Made by a program: the position numbers and the translations under genes. Positions 1-8,310 of a DNA stretch of 37,875 bases are shown piece by piece. Source of the stretch: Draconibacterium orientale (lineage in GTDB: Bacteria > Bacteroidota > Bacteroidia > Bacteroidales > UBA1556); NCBI GenBank assembly GCA_020718275.1, contig DYSI01000015.1:1-37875 (forward strand), in the 5' to 3' direction. The notes below the pieces were generated by a model. That model was not told the origin of the DNA, made no database searches, and was given only the letters and a program-made list of their open reading frames with translations. Positions within the stretch are counted from its first letter, which is position 1; each line of letters begins with the position of its first letter.

Positions 1-78
1 ATTGATTTGTTTGGAGATCAGACCAATTTTAAAAAACGACATTTGGAAAGCCTGAATCGTTTCATGGATATTGATTAA
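1..78 (+). CDS. cas9: C-terminal end of a gene upstream of cas1, probably Cas9 (partial)
   Basis: An open frame enters from the left edge and ends at a TAA at 76-78, giving 25 residues that finish RFMDID. It stops 16 bases before the cas1 start on the same strand. In type II-C loci the order is cas9-cas1-cas2-array, and the array and Cas1/Cas2 here fit that type, so the fragment is most likely the end of the Cas9 PAM-interacting region. The residues alone are too few to prove the family, and none of the nuclease motifs (RuvC, HNH) lie inside the window. The call rests on position. Confidence 0.6.
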   Translation: MDLFGDQTNFKKRHLESLNRFMDID

Positions 79-94
79 ATTAATTCTTATAAGC

Positions 95-1003
95 ATGATT
101 AAAAGGACTTTATATTTTGGCAATCCCTCCTATTTATCCATCAAACTCGACCAATTGCAGGTTAGCAAAACCGATGAAGAGGGCAAACCGGTGGTAATGG
201 GATTGATTCCGGTTGAAGATATTGGCGTGGTAGTACTCGATCACCCGCAAATCACTTGCACCTTTTCGGTATTTGACCGACTGCTCGAAAATAATGCGGC
301 CATTATCACTTGCGACAGCAAACATTTGCCAGTTGGTTTATTGCTTCCTTTAAGCGGAAATAGCGTTCAAAGCGAAAGATTTAGATTTCAGATTGAAGCC
401 AGCCAACCTTTGAAAAAGCAATTGTGGCAACAAACCATCGAACGCAAAATCCGTAATCAAGCAGCCATTTTAAAAAAGCATAAAGAGATGGATATCAACA
501 ATATGCTACATTGGGCAGAAAGTGTGAGTAGTGGCGACAAACAGAACCATGAAGCCAGAGCAGCAGCCTTTTATTGGAAAAATATGTTTCCGGAGCAAGA
601 TAATTTTCTTCGCGAAAGGGAGGGCGATTATCCCAACAATTTTCTGAACTATGGCTATGCCATTTTGCGGGCAGTTGTTGCGCGGGCTTTAGTTTCATCA
701 GGATTATTGCCCACTTTAGGTATTCATCACCACAATCGGTACAACGCTTATTGTTTGGCGGATGACATTATGGAACCCTATCGTCCGTATGTGGATGAGT
801 TGGTTTTGGAACTGATGGAAACATTCCCTGAACAGGAGGAAATTGATAAGAATATCAAAGCAAAACTATTACAAATACCAGTAATAGATGTGGTAATTAA
901 TGGACAAAAGAGTCCGCTGATGGTAGGTATTTCACAAACCACGGCCAGTCTGCAAAAGTGTTTTGAAGGAAGTTTACGAAGAATAAGCTATCCCGAAATA
1001 TAA
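95..1003 (+). CDS. cas1: Cas1, type II CRISPR spacer-integration endonuclease
   Basis: Cas1 forms the integrase complex with Cas2 that inserts new spacers at the leader end of the array. The 302-residue protein begins MIKRTLYFGNPSYLS, a typical type II Cas1 start, and has the usual length. I chose the ATG at 95 because the longer reading from 71 uses TTG and overlaps the end of the preceding gene. Likely metal-binding residues are E153 (HEARAAAFYW), H211 (LGIHHHNRYN) and D224 (LADDIMEPYRP), with the NYGYAILRA helix between the first two. It lies 16 bases after the probable cas9 and 19 bases before cas2, so the three are probably one transcript. No cas4 or csn2 follows, which points to subtype II-C. 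Confidence 0.95.
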   Translation: MIKRTLYFGNPSYLSIKLDQLQVSKTDEEGKPVVMGLIPVEDIGVVVLDHPQITCTFSVFDRLLENNAAIITCDSKHLPVGLLLPLSGNSVQSERFRFQIEASQPLKKQLWQQTIERKIRNQAAILKKHKEMDINNMLHWAESVSSGDKQNHEARAAAFYWKNMFPEQDNFLREREGDYPNNFLNYGYAILRAVVARALVSSGLLPTLGIHHHNRYNAYCLADDIMEPYRPYVDELVLELMETFPEQEEIDKNIKAKLLQIPVIDVVINGQKSPLMVGISQTTASLQKCFEGSLRRISYPEI

Positions 1004-1022
1004 ACAAAAGCGCTGAACAACA

Positions 1023-1361
1023 ATGAGTTTAGAAGGATTAAACGCCTATAAAATTATGTGGGTATTAGTATTTTTCGATTTACCAACCGAAACAAAGAAA
1101 GAACGCAAAGCAGCCTCACAGTTTCGGAAGGACATGATGAAGGATGGATTTGGGATGTTTCAATTCAGCATTTATTTACGTCATTGCCCCAGTCGCGAAA
1201 ATGCGGCAGTACATATCAAAAGAGTAAAGAAACTTTTACCAGAAACAGGGCATGTTGGGATACTAAGTATCACGGATATGCAATTTGGGCTAATGGAAGT
1301 ATTCAGTGGTAGAAAAGAAAAGCCAGCACAAGCGCCAAGTCAACAATTAGAGATGTTTTAG
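1023..1361 (+). CDS. cas2: Cas2, CRISPR adaptation protein
   Basis: Cas2 is the dimeric scaffold of the Cas1-Cas2 integrase. The 112-residue protein has the ferredoxin-like beginning YKIMWVLVFFDLPT, with the conserved aspartate at D19, followed by an RKDMMKDGFGMFQFSIYLR stretch typical of type II Cas2. The C-terminal tail is rich in Pro, Gln and Lys and is likely disordered. It lies 19 bases after cas1 on the same strand and is the last cas gene; the array begins 117 bases further on. No plus-strand terminator with a clear T-run follows it, so cas transcription may continue into the array region, opposite to the inferred crRNA direction. Confidence 0.93.
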   Translation: MSLEGLNAYKIMWVLVFFDLPTETKKERKAASQFRKDMMKDGFGMFQFSIYLRHCPSRENAAVHIKRVKKLLPETGHVGILSITDMQFGLMEVFSGRKEKPAQAPSQQLEMF

Positions 1362-1375
1362 AATCAAGAGGAAAT

Positions 1376-1400
1376 AAAAAAGCTCGGCACGAGACCGAGC
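1376..1400 (-). terminator. intrinsic terminator for minus-strand tracrRNA/pre-crRNA
   Basis: GCTCGG (1382-1387) and CCGAGC (1395-1400) form a perfect six-pair GC-rich stem with a seven-base loop. On the minus strand the stem is followed at once by TTTTTT (1381 to 1376). On the plus strand it is followed only by ATTTT, so it works better as a stop for transcription coming from the array than for cas2. Confidence 0.85.
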
Positions 1401-1490
1401 ATTTTAAAATGATAAACAATTTTTCAATTCTGATTTACGACTTAAAATATTGAAAAACAATTAACTACATAGAGGTATGTTGTTTATCAA
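1376..1490 (-). ncRNA. candidate tracrRNA between cas2 and the array
   Basis: Read on the minus strand, bases 1452 to 1427 can pair with the 5' part of the crRNA repeat (GTTGTGATTTGACTTTGAAT): GATTT and GACTT match completely, separated by a two-base bulge on the tracr side, with further pairing and G-U wobbles on both flanks. A bulged repeat/anti-repeat duplex is what a tracrRNA needs. After the anti-repeat comes an AT-rich linker and then a hairpin with a six-T run. The nearest minus-strand promoter is the one inside the first repeat (1496-1524), giving a predicted start near 1490 and an RNA of about 115 bases. The 5' end is inferred; the pairing and terminator are seen directly. Confidence 0.72.
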
Positions 1491-1495
1491 TAAGT

Positions 1496-1524
1496 CAAAG
1501 ATACAATTCAAAGTCAAATCACAA
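1496..1524 (-). promoter_or_regulatory. repeat-embedded promoter in the first CRISPR repeat
   Basis: On the minus strand the repeat reads TTG (1524-1522), 18 bases, then TATCTTTG (1503-1496). This fits the Bacteroidota primary sigma consensus of TTG near -33 and TAnnTTTG near -7. The same sequence is present in all intact repeats, so each could start its own crRNA. This first copy would transcribe the candidate tracrRNA. Confidence 0.7.
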
Positions 1525-4090
1525 CCAGTCATTTTTTAATAATTTTCACAAAAATGTTGTTTATCAATAAGTCAAAGATACAATTCAAAGTCAAATCACA
1601 ACTATCTTTATACCCTCAAAATATTTAAAGTGTTGTTTATCAATAAGTCAAAGATACAATTCAAAGTCAAATCACAACTTTTTCGATGGACGTAAAAATC
1701 CACAGGGAGTTGTTTATCAATAAGTCAAAGATACAATTCAAAGTCAAATCACAACGGGCCGCAGTTTTGCAGGCAGTTTTGGAAGGTTGTTTATCAATAA
1801 GTCAAAGATACAATTCAAAGTCAAATCACAACTTAAGCCTGTGTACGTTGTTACCGTTAAAGGTTGTTTATCAATAAGTCAAAGATACAATTCAAAGTCA
1901 AATCACAACCACTTGCCATTTTTTTTCTTTTTTTTAAAGTTGTTTATCAATAAGTCAAAGATACAATTCAAAGTCAAATCACAACAAAAGGAAAGCGGGC
2001 GGAACAATGGTTGGTGTTGTTTATCAATAAGTCAAAGATACAATTCAAAGTCAAATCACAACTGCTTCACGTCTTCCAAGGCATCTTCAAGAGTTGTTTA
2101 TCAATAAGTCAAAGATACAATTCAAAGTCAAATCACAACCTTTTAGTGTTGCGGCTTTCTCCTTTTCAAGTTGTTTATCAATAAGTCAAAGATACAATTC
2201 AAAGTCAAATCACAACTAATTCCAAACGCTACCTCCTGCCAATCCGGTTGTTTATCAATAAGTCAAAGATACAATTCAAAGTCAAATCACAACTGATAGG
2301 GCTTCCGATTTTTTCACGAAGCGTTGTTTATCAATAAGTCAAAGATACAATTCAAAGTCAAATCACAACCTGCAACTGTTTGATTACCAGTAGTATACAG
2401 TTGTTTATCAATAAGTCAAAGATACAATTCAAAGTCAAATCACAACGTAGAAATTGAACGCCAAAAGACACTACAAGTTGTTTATCAATAAGTCAAAGAT
2501 ACAATTCAAAGTCAAATCACAACAAGAATCCAATCTTTTTGGATATGGTGCAGGTTGTTTATCAATAAGTCAAAGATACAATTCAAAGTCAAATCACAAC
2601 AAGAATCAAAAGCTTTAACACTTGAATTATGTTGTTTATCAATAAGTCAAAGATACAATTCAAAGTCAAATCACAACACTTGCGGTTTTATATTTTGCAT
2701 GTCCAAAGTTGTTTATCAATAAGTCAAAGATACAATTCAAAGTCAAATCACAACTTGCTCACAAAAACACTTCCATTAGTTGAAGTTGTTTATCAATAAG
2801 TCAAAGATACAATTCAAAGTCAAATCACAACCGTTTGAGGTTACTATTCCACCACACGAGGTTGTTTATCAATAAGTCAAAGATACAATTCAAAGTCAAA
2901 TCACAACCAGCCTGTTAATTTGCATTTGTTTTGCGGTGTTGTTTATCAATAAGTCAAAGATACAATTCAAAGTCAAATCACAACTACAAATGTTCTACTA
3001 ACAATGATTACTTAGTTGTTTATCAATAAGTCAAAGATACAATTCAAAGTCAAATCACAACTGGTAAACGGCTGCTAAAAAGTTAATAAATGTTGTTTAT
3101 CAATAAGTCAAAGATACAATTCAAAGTCAAATCACAACGATCCTGTTGATAGACTTACAACTCCTAAAGTTGTTTATCAATAAGTCAAAGATACAATTCA
3201 AAGTCAAATCACAACCCGTGCCAGCGTTGCCTGAAATATTCCCTAGTTGTTTATCAATAAGTCAAAGATACAATTCAAAGTCAAATCACAACTTGTAAGA
3301 ATATGTATTATATTTACAATGTGTTGTTTATCAATAAGTCAAAGATACAATTCAAAGTCAAATCACAACTTACGGGCTTCTCTTCGTCCGTGTATTGAAG
3401 TTGTTTATCAATAAGTCAAAGATACAATTCAAAGTCAAATCACAACTACGTGCAGGAATATATAAATCCAGCATCAGTTGTTTATCAATAAGTCAAAGAT
3501 ACAATTCAAAGTCAAATCACAACAACCAGTAAAGAAGCCTGGTTCAATGAGTTGTTGTTTATCAATAAGTCAAAGATACAATTCAAAGTCAAATCACAAC
3601 CAAGTCGGTGCTGGCGGTACTTCTTTGACGGTTGTTTATCAATAAGTCAAAGATACAATTCAAAGTCAAATCACAACGCTGGTAAAGTAGACCAAACATA
3701 TTTTTTAGTTGTTTATCAATAAGTCAAAGATACAATTCAAAGTCAAATCACAACTAGTAATAATATATATAGTTAGAGGCACACGTTGTTTATCAATAAG
3801 TCAAAGATACAATTCAAAGTCAAATCACAACCAAGTGTTGAAACTTTTAACAAAGCCACAGTTGTTTATCAATAAGTCAAAGATACAATTCAAAGTCAAA
3901 TCACAACCACTGATTGTTAAATTAAATTCCCACACATGTTGTTTATCAATAAGTCAAAGATACAATTCAAAGTCAAATCACAACCAGCGGACATATAGGA
4001 ATGGAGGAAGGGGGGTTGTTTATCAATAAGTCAAAGATACAATTCAAAGTCAAATCACAACTAGACGTACCACAAACACTTTTATCAAAA

Positions 4091-4136
4091 GTTGTTTATC
4101 AATAAGTCAAAGATACAATTCAATTCAAATCACAAC
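4091..4136 (-). repeat. degenerate terminal CRISPR repeat
   Basis: The last repeat is 46 bp instead of 47: CAAAGTCAAATC has become CAATTCAAATC in its right half, while the left 33 bases are intact. A decayed repeat usually marks the end of an array furthest from the leader, so the oldest spacer is the one at 4062-4090. The TATCTTTG promoter element is preserved. Confidence 0.9.
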
Positions 4137-4234
4137 TTTATGTCCCAACTTCTAAAGTGGTGCGTTGGATTGTCTGTTTTGTATCCTACTGATTTCAAAT
4201 TATATAACATAGAGCCAAGTGATTCTTGCAGATT

Positions 4235-4924
4235 CTATTTATTCAAACCGATGCAATTAGAAATAATTTCTTCAGTAAAATGGCAATCGACGATGCTTGC
4301 CTCCCTGAAATCTGCTTCGTGTAATTTGGCTGCGTGAAAAGAGCTACCATCAAGAACTGCTTCATTAAATTTAGTTCGACAAGCTACTACCCTACATAAA
4401 AAAGCGCCCTCCATTTGAGCAGCACTAAAATCAGTTTCTATCATTGAGGCATCTGTCAGTTGAGCTTCCCAAAAAGAAGCTGATACCATATTGGCTTTAT
4501 CCAAAACCGACCCAACAAATGAGCTAAATGCAAAATCGGCATTGACGCCATTACAAGCGGTAAGATTGCTATTATCAAAATTTACTTCCGAAGCGTATGC
4601 ATATGCAAAATTTGCCTGCTCAAGCATTGAATTCGATATTGATAAGGAACTGAGTTAACAATTAGAGAAATCAGTCCTAAGTGCAGAACATCGGTCCGCT
4701 TTGGCATAGGATAAATCTGCTTCGCGCAAATTAGCCCCATCAAGAATGGCTTGATTTAAAATTGAATCTTGAAGATTTACTCGTGGCATCCATGCTTTGG
4801 AAAAATTTACACCAGTAAAATTTTGTCCAGAAAGATACATCTCCGTAAAATCTACTCGTTTTCCTTCTTCACCTTGCGTTTCAAGCCAAAGTTGATGCTG
4901 TCTAAGTATTTCGTTAATATCCAT
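4235..4924 (-). pseudogene. pentapeptide-repeat protein interrupted by one in-frame stop
   Basis: Two minus-strand open frames, 4655-4924 (89 residues) and 4235-4627 (130 residues), lie in the same reading frame and are separated only by a TAA at 4655-4657 and nine further codons. Read through, the pentapeptide register (L or F every fifth residue: LREAD LSYAK ... FSNC* LSSLS ISNSM LEQAN FAYAY) continues without a shift, so this is one gene of about 229 codons with a nonsense codon. The N-terminus, ILRQHQLWLETQGEEGKRVDF, is a common lead-in for this family, whose right-handed quadrilateral beta-helix proteins have varied roles, often unknown. Its 3' end lies 98 bases from the CRISPR array. 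A sequencing error or stop-codon readthrough remains possible. Confidence 0.8.
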
Positions 4925-4961
4925 AGTAATGCTTTTGATTTAGATAATTTTATCTAGCCAA

Positions 4962-4969
4962 CAAATATA
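4962..4969 (-). promoter_or_regulatory. candidate -7 element for the pentapeptide-repeat gene
   Basis: TATATTTG on the minus strand matches TAnnTTTG and lies 37 bases before the start codon. No TTG lies at the usual distance upstream, so support is partial. Confidence 0.4.
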
Positions 4970-5140
4970 TTATTTATTCGACTATCATTACCCTGCTTCA
5001 AAATTTATGAATTCATTAACAATTGTTCTCTGTGTTACCGTTTGGATGTATAACTGAATCATATCATTATCAAAAACAAACGCGAACTATTTTCCTAAAT
5101 CCGTTTATACTGCTACTAGCTCTACTTCAGGTATTTTTGC

Positions 5141-7483
5141 TTATATCATATTCCCTAATTTGAGGCCAACATAGATAGTACGCGGCTTTGCCGGCCCGTA
5201 AATGTAAGCTGGATCTTTATCAATTCCTAGGTCGAAATCATTTTGGAAGGAATTGAAAACATTTTTCACCCCGCCAAAGAGTTGTACATCTACTTCGCCA
5301 AAATGCAGCTGGTATTGCAGCTTTAATCCTAAATCAAAAAACGGCTTGCTAATTCGTAATTCACCGGCTTCTGAATCCGCTATTTGTGGTCCAAAATATG
5401 GTACTAACATAGCACCGGTATAGGTTCCAGAGACATTTAATTCCCATCGTTTATTCATATCATAGTCGAAGGTAAGATAACTATAAGTATTGGGCGAGCG
5501 GAAGAAGTTCTTTTCATTAAACACCTGAGCCTCTTCGTATTGCGATTGCTGAATAGTGCCGCCTATGCTAATTTGCAGTGTATTATTAGGAATCCAATTG
5601 GTCTCAAGATTTAGCCCTGCCACATGTGCTCCACTTTCGGCATTAATCCGCGTATAAACCACTACCCCATTCGCATCGGCTGCACCAAATTCATTGGCAA
5701 AAGGATTCTGTAAAACCGTATAAAATGCTTCTGCCAAAAAGTTAAAATGCATGCTTCTGACTTTGAAATTATAATCCAACGATAGCATTGAACTCATGCT
5801 TTTTTCGGCTACTAGATTTGGATCGTTACGATACAAAACCTGACGCGAACCACTGGTATTGATATGCAAATCTTCATCAAATATTTGCGGTGCACGATAA
5901 GCACGCGATAGGCTGGCTCGAAGTTTCAAATTATGCTTTAGTTCGTACATCAAAGTAATGCTTGGACTTAAAACCATTCCCTTTTTGAGCGCGAGATTTT
6001 CGGCGAGATTTTCTACTAAATAATTATCATATCTACCGCCCAAGGTCATTTTCCATTTTAAATAGCTCATTTCCAACTGCACATAGGCTCCTAGGGTTCT
6101 CATCAATTGATTTGCAATAAGCGTATTATCAATATCTATGACCGAAGAATCTGCTGCTGATAAAATTGGGTAGCCTAGTTTGGTATCTTCCAAATGATCG
6201 GACGAATATTCGACTCCAGTAGTTATATTTATCTGATTATGCACAAAGCGATGCTGAATGCCACCCGCAAAAGTTTGATCTTTTGTAAAGCCATAATCGC
6301 TCAACGATCGATTGGCGCCGTAATACGAATTTCGCCTAACTCCTTGTCCACTAGCGTAAATGCTTAACAAATCGGATTTACGCAGGATCTGCTCAAAAAC
6401 TACTGCTGCCGTTGATATTTTATGGCTAACAGCCTCTGCAACATCGGCTTGATGCAATGGATAATCGAAACGATTTCCACCTCGCCGGTCTTCATTAATC
6501 GAAAAGAAATCTAAAGTAAGTTTGGCAGTTTTACTCAACCGCTGATTATAACGGGCGCCAAGTGTGGTATTATTTAATTGGGGTAATTCCGAAAAATCAT
6601 CACCATTTACATCAAGATAGGCTCTATTTCGATGAAATCCATAAAGCGAAAATCCAGACTTATAATCCTTGCTTACCAAAGTGGCATTAAAGTTAATCGA
6701 CTGATCATAAGCTGGTTTATCATAACCAATACCGACCCAACTATTGGTAATTCCCGCTTCATAATTATTGAAATAGGGATCCACTAAAATTAGATTTACC
6801 GTGCCTGCAATGGCATTGCTTCCGTACAATGCAGAACCTCCTCCCCTCACTACTTCAATTTTCTCAATCATATTTAGAGGAATCATTTCCAAACCGTAAA
6901 CCCCTGCCAATCCACTAAATATGGGTCTACTATTGATCAATATTTGAGTATACGGCCCTTCTAATCCATTCATTCTAAGCTGTGTAAATCCGCAATTGGA
7001 ACAATTATCTTCCATACGCAAGCCGGTGCAGTAATTTAGCCCTTCGCTAACACTTATCGACTGCGTATTATCAAACATTTCTGGCAATAAATTTTGCACC
7101 ACTACTGGCGATTCGGATCGCGACTGAGCATTTCTATTGGCTGTAACAACCACTGCCTCAAGTCCAAAAACATCATTTTCCATAGCTACTTGCAAAATAG
7201 CCTCCCGACCCTTTTCTACCATAATTTCCTTAACAGTTGATTTATATCCTATGGAACTAAAGACTAATTTCTGATTTCCAGTTGGCACCCTTCCAATCTG
7301 AAAACTGCCTTGCTCATCCGTTAAGACTCCTATCACCGTTCCATAAAGTCGCACATTGACATAAGGAACTGGTTCCCCGTTATTGGTAACGATGCCTTTG
7401 ACGATATTTTCGGAAATCTGTGGAAATGCTGGTAGTGAGAAACTCAAAAAAACGAGAATCATTAAATATTGAATTTTTATCAT
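5141..7483 (-). CDS. TonB-dependent outer-membrane receptor
   Basis: The 780-residue protein is an outer-membrane transporter energised by TonB. It has a signal peptide (about 1-21, ending FPAFPQ-like at LPAFPQ), a carboxypeptidase-regulatory-like domain (about 28-110; GEPVPYVNVRLYGT, SIGYKST), a plug domain (about 125-240, with EVVRGGGSALYGSNAIAG) and a 22-strand-type barrel to the C-terminus. The plug contains the paired cysteines NCSNCGF, an unusual detail that may bear on ligand or structure. It lies 140 bases downstream of a His-rich small membrane protein on the same strand, suggesting a metal or metal-chelate substrate; this is inference from context. The family is certain, the ligand is not. 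Confidence 0.93.
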   Translation of the reverse strand: MIKIQYLMILVFLSFSLPAFPQISENIVKGIVTNNGEPVPYVNVRLYGTVIGVLTDEQGSFQIGRVPTGNQKLVFSSIGYKSTVKEIMVEKGREAILQVAMENDVFGLEAVVVTANRNAQSRSESPVVVQNLLPEMFDNTQSISVSEGLNYCTGLRMEDNCSNCGFTQLRMNGLEGPYTQILINSRPIFSGLAGVYGLEMIPLNMIEKIEVVRGGGSALYGSNAIAGTVNLILVDPYFNNYEAGITNSWVGIGYDKPAYDQSINFNATLVSKDYKSGFSLYGFHRNRAYLDVNGDDFSELPQLNNTTLGARYNQRLSKTAKLTLDFFSINEDRRGGNRFDYPLHQADVAEAVSHKISTAAVVFEQILRKSDLLSIYASGQGVRRNSYYGANRSLSDYGFTKDQTFAGGIQHRFVHNQINITTGVEYSSDHLEDTKLGYPILSAADSSVIDIDNTLIANQLMRTLGAYVQLEMSYLKWKMTLGGRYDNYLVENLAENLALKKGMVLSPSITLMYELKHNLKLRASLSRAYRAPQIFDEDLHINTSGSRQVLYRNDPNLVAEKSMSSMLSLDYNFKVRSMHFNFLAEAFYTVLQNPFANEFGAADANGVVVYTRINAESGAHVAGLNLETNWIPNNTLQISIGGTIQQSQYEEAQVFNEKNFFRSPNTYSYLTFDYDMNKRWELNVSGTYTGAMLVPYFGPQIADSEAGELRISKPFFDLGLKLQYQLHFGEVDVQLFGGVKNVFNSFQNDFDLGIDKDPAYIYGPAKPRTIYVGLKLGNMI

Positions 7484-7623
7484 TATACGCTAATTTAAAT
7501 AAAGGTTGAAAAAATTGAAAACATGAAGCCTATAATTCAAATTCTATGAATATCAACTGATTATATCAGGAAATATCGCATTGAACAGAAATAAATTAAA
7601 GCTTTGAAAAAGTTTCTATTTGA

Positions 7624-7995
7624 TTATTCAACCATTGGTGGGGCACGTCCTACTGTGAAAACGAGCTGTGAAGAAGAAATAGCGCTGCGGTAATTTATTG
7701 TAAAATGTACGAGTAAGCTGACAAAAAATATTAAAACCAGTGAGTTTATCTCGTCGAAATAATCCGTAATATGTTGCAAAACGAATAATTGACTTTCGGA
7801 GTGATGATGATGAATAGGCGCTCCTTTCGATTCATCGCTGGCCAATGGGTGAGCATGCATCACCATTTCACCCGTAGCTGAATAATGTGTATGCATGTAT
7901 AAAGTCTTGAATACCAAGCCCAATATTATTCCTACCATCATTAAATGAAGCAGAATTATCTGGATGATCTTGTGATTTCTAATATGCTTTATCAT
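7624..7995 (-). CDS. small His-rich membrane protein, possible metal-handling partner
   Basis: I do not recognise a named family. The 123-residue protein has two predicted membrane segments, IIQIILLHLMMVGIILGLVF (about 10-30) and LVLIFFVSLLVHF (about 86-99). Between them is a histidine-rich stretch with HTHYS, MHAHP and IHHHHSES, which would lie in the periplasm if the N-terminus is inside. Such clusters bind Zn, Cu, Ni or Co ions. It is transcribed toward the TonB-dependent receptor 140 bases downstream, so the two may form a metal uptake or sensing unit. The C-terminus ends in GRAPPMVE. The function is inferred from composition and neighbourhood only. Confidence 0.7.
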   Translation of the reverse strand: MIKHIRNHKIIQIILLHLMMVGIILGLVFKTLYMHTHYSATGEMVMHAHPLASDESKGAPIHHHHSESQLFVLQHITDYFDEINSLVLIFFVSLLVHFTINYRSAISSSQLVFTVGRAPPMVE

Positions 7996-8310
7996 GCGAC
8001 AAAGGTGAGATTATTTCCCTTAATCCATATCCCCAAATATTAGTATTTTCATTCATATAATCTTGTTTTAAATCAAAAGCTCAATTCCGCTTACTGCGAT
8101 CCAAAAACCTAATTCCCCATCTGGATTCTCGCCGCCAACAATTCATAAAACCAAGGTGCAGAAGGCGTGAATTACCTAGTTCCTTGTTGAATTTGATTAA
8201 TGAAATAGCTTTTTAACAATTCTCCTAAAATTTGAAGTGCTAAGTATGGCTATTAAGTTTATTTTTGACACTCAATTTAACCGAAATATCACTATTCAAT
8301 TTCTGAATGT
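7996..8310. other. divergent intergenic region, 315 bases
   Basis: The region separates the minus-strand His-rich gene from the plus-strand sensor gene and must hold promoters for both. On the plus strand a TATTTTTG is seen near the right end. On the minus strand CACCTTTG (8007-8000) resembles the -7 element with one mismatch. I see no RNA gene or conserved ORF in it. Confidence 0.5.
8260..8267 (+). promoter_or_regulatory. candidate -7 element for the sensor-protease-barrel series
   Basis: TATTTTTG matches TAnnTTTG and lies 43 bases before the ATG at 8311. The nearest upstream TTG (8232-8234) is 25 bases away, longer than the usual 17-23. Confidence 0.4.

Larger units (their letters stand above)
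1479..4136 (-). CRISPR. type II-C CRISPR array, 35 repeats and 34 spacers
   Basis: A 47-bp repeat, beginning GTTGTTTATCAATAAGTC and ending CAAAGTCAAATCACAAC on the plus strand, recurs 35 times with a 77- or 76-base period. The first starts at 1479 and the last at 4091. I saw no difference among the first 34 copies; the last is altered. Spacers are 30 bp in 28 cases and 29 bp in six (those starting at 1603, 1910, 2294, 2832, 3832 and 4062). No spacer is duplicated. The repeat ends are complementary (GTTGT/ACAAC). The minus strand is given because each repeat contains a TAnnTTTG promoter in that direction and the candidate tracrRNA pairs with the minus-strand repeat RNA. The leader and newest spacers should be next to cas2. 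Confidence 0.98.

Noticed and set aside
71-94. Longer cas1 start at TTG 71
   Set aside because: It overlaps the preceding gene's stop and adds eight residues absent from the usual MIKRTLYFGNPS-type start.
1382-1410. The leader hairpin as a terminator for cas2 on the plus strand
   Set aside because: The plus-strand side has only ATTTT after the stem, whereas the minus-strand side has six T directly after it. It may work weakly in both directions.
3601-3630. Spacer 28 translates to QVGAGGTSLT, resembling a phage tail-fibre Gly-rich segment
   Set aside because: Ten residues are not enough to assign a source; a protospacer search is needed.
1686-4029. Several plus-strand open frames of 60-110 codons inside the CRISPR array
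   Set aside because: They simply translate the repeat and spacers (repeated FINKSKIQFKVKSQ-like peptides) and are artefacts of the array.
4091-4170. The altered last repeat plus flanking CCAAC/GTTGG as a plus-strand tracrRNA
   Set aside because: The change fits ordinary decay of the terminal repeat, the flanking stem is weak with a 14-base loop and no T-run, and a better anti-repeat with terminator exists next to cas2.
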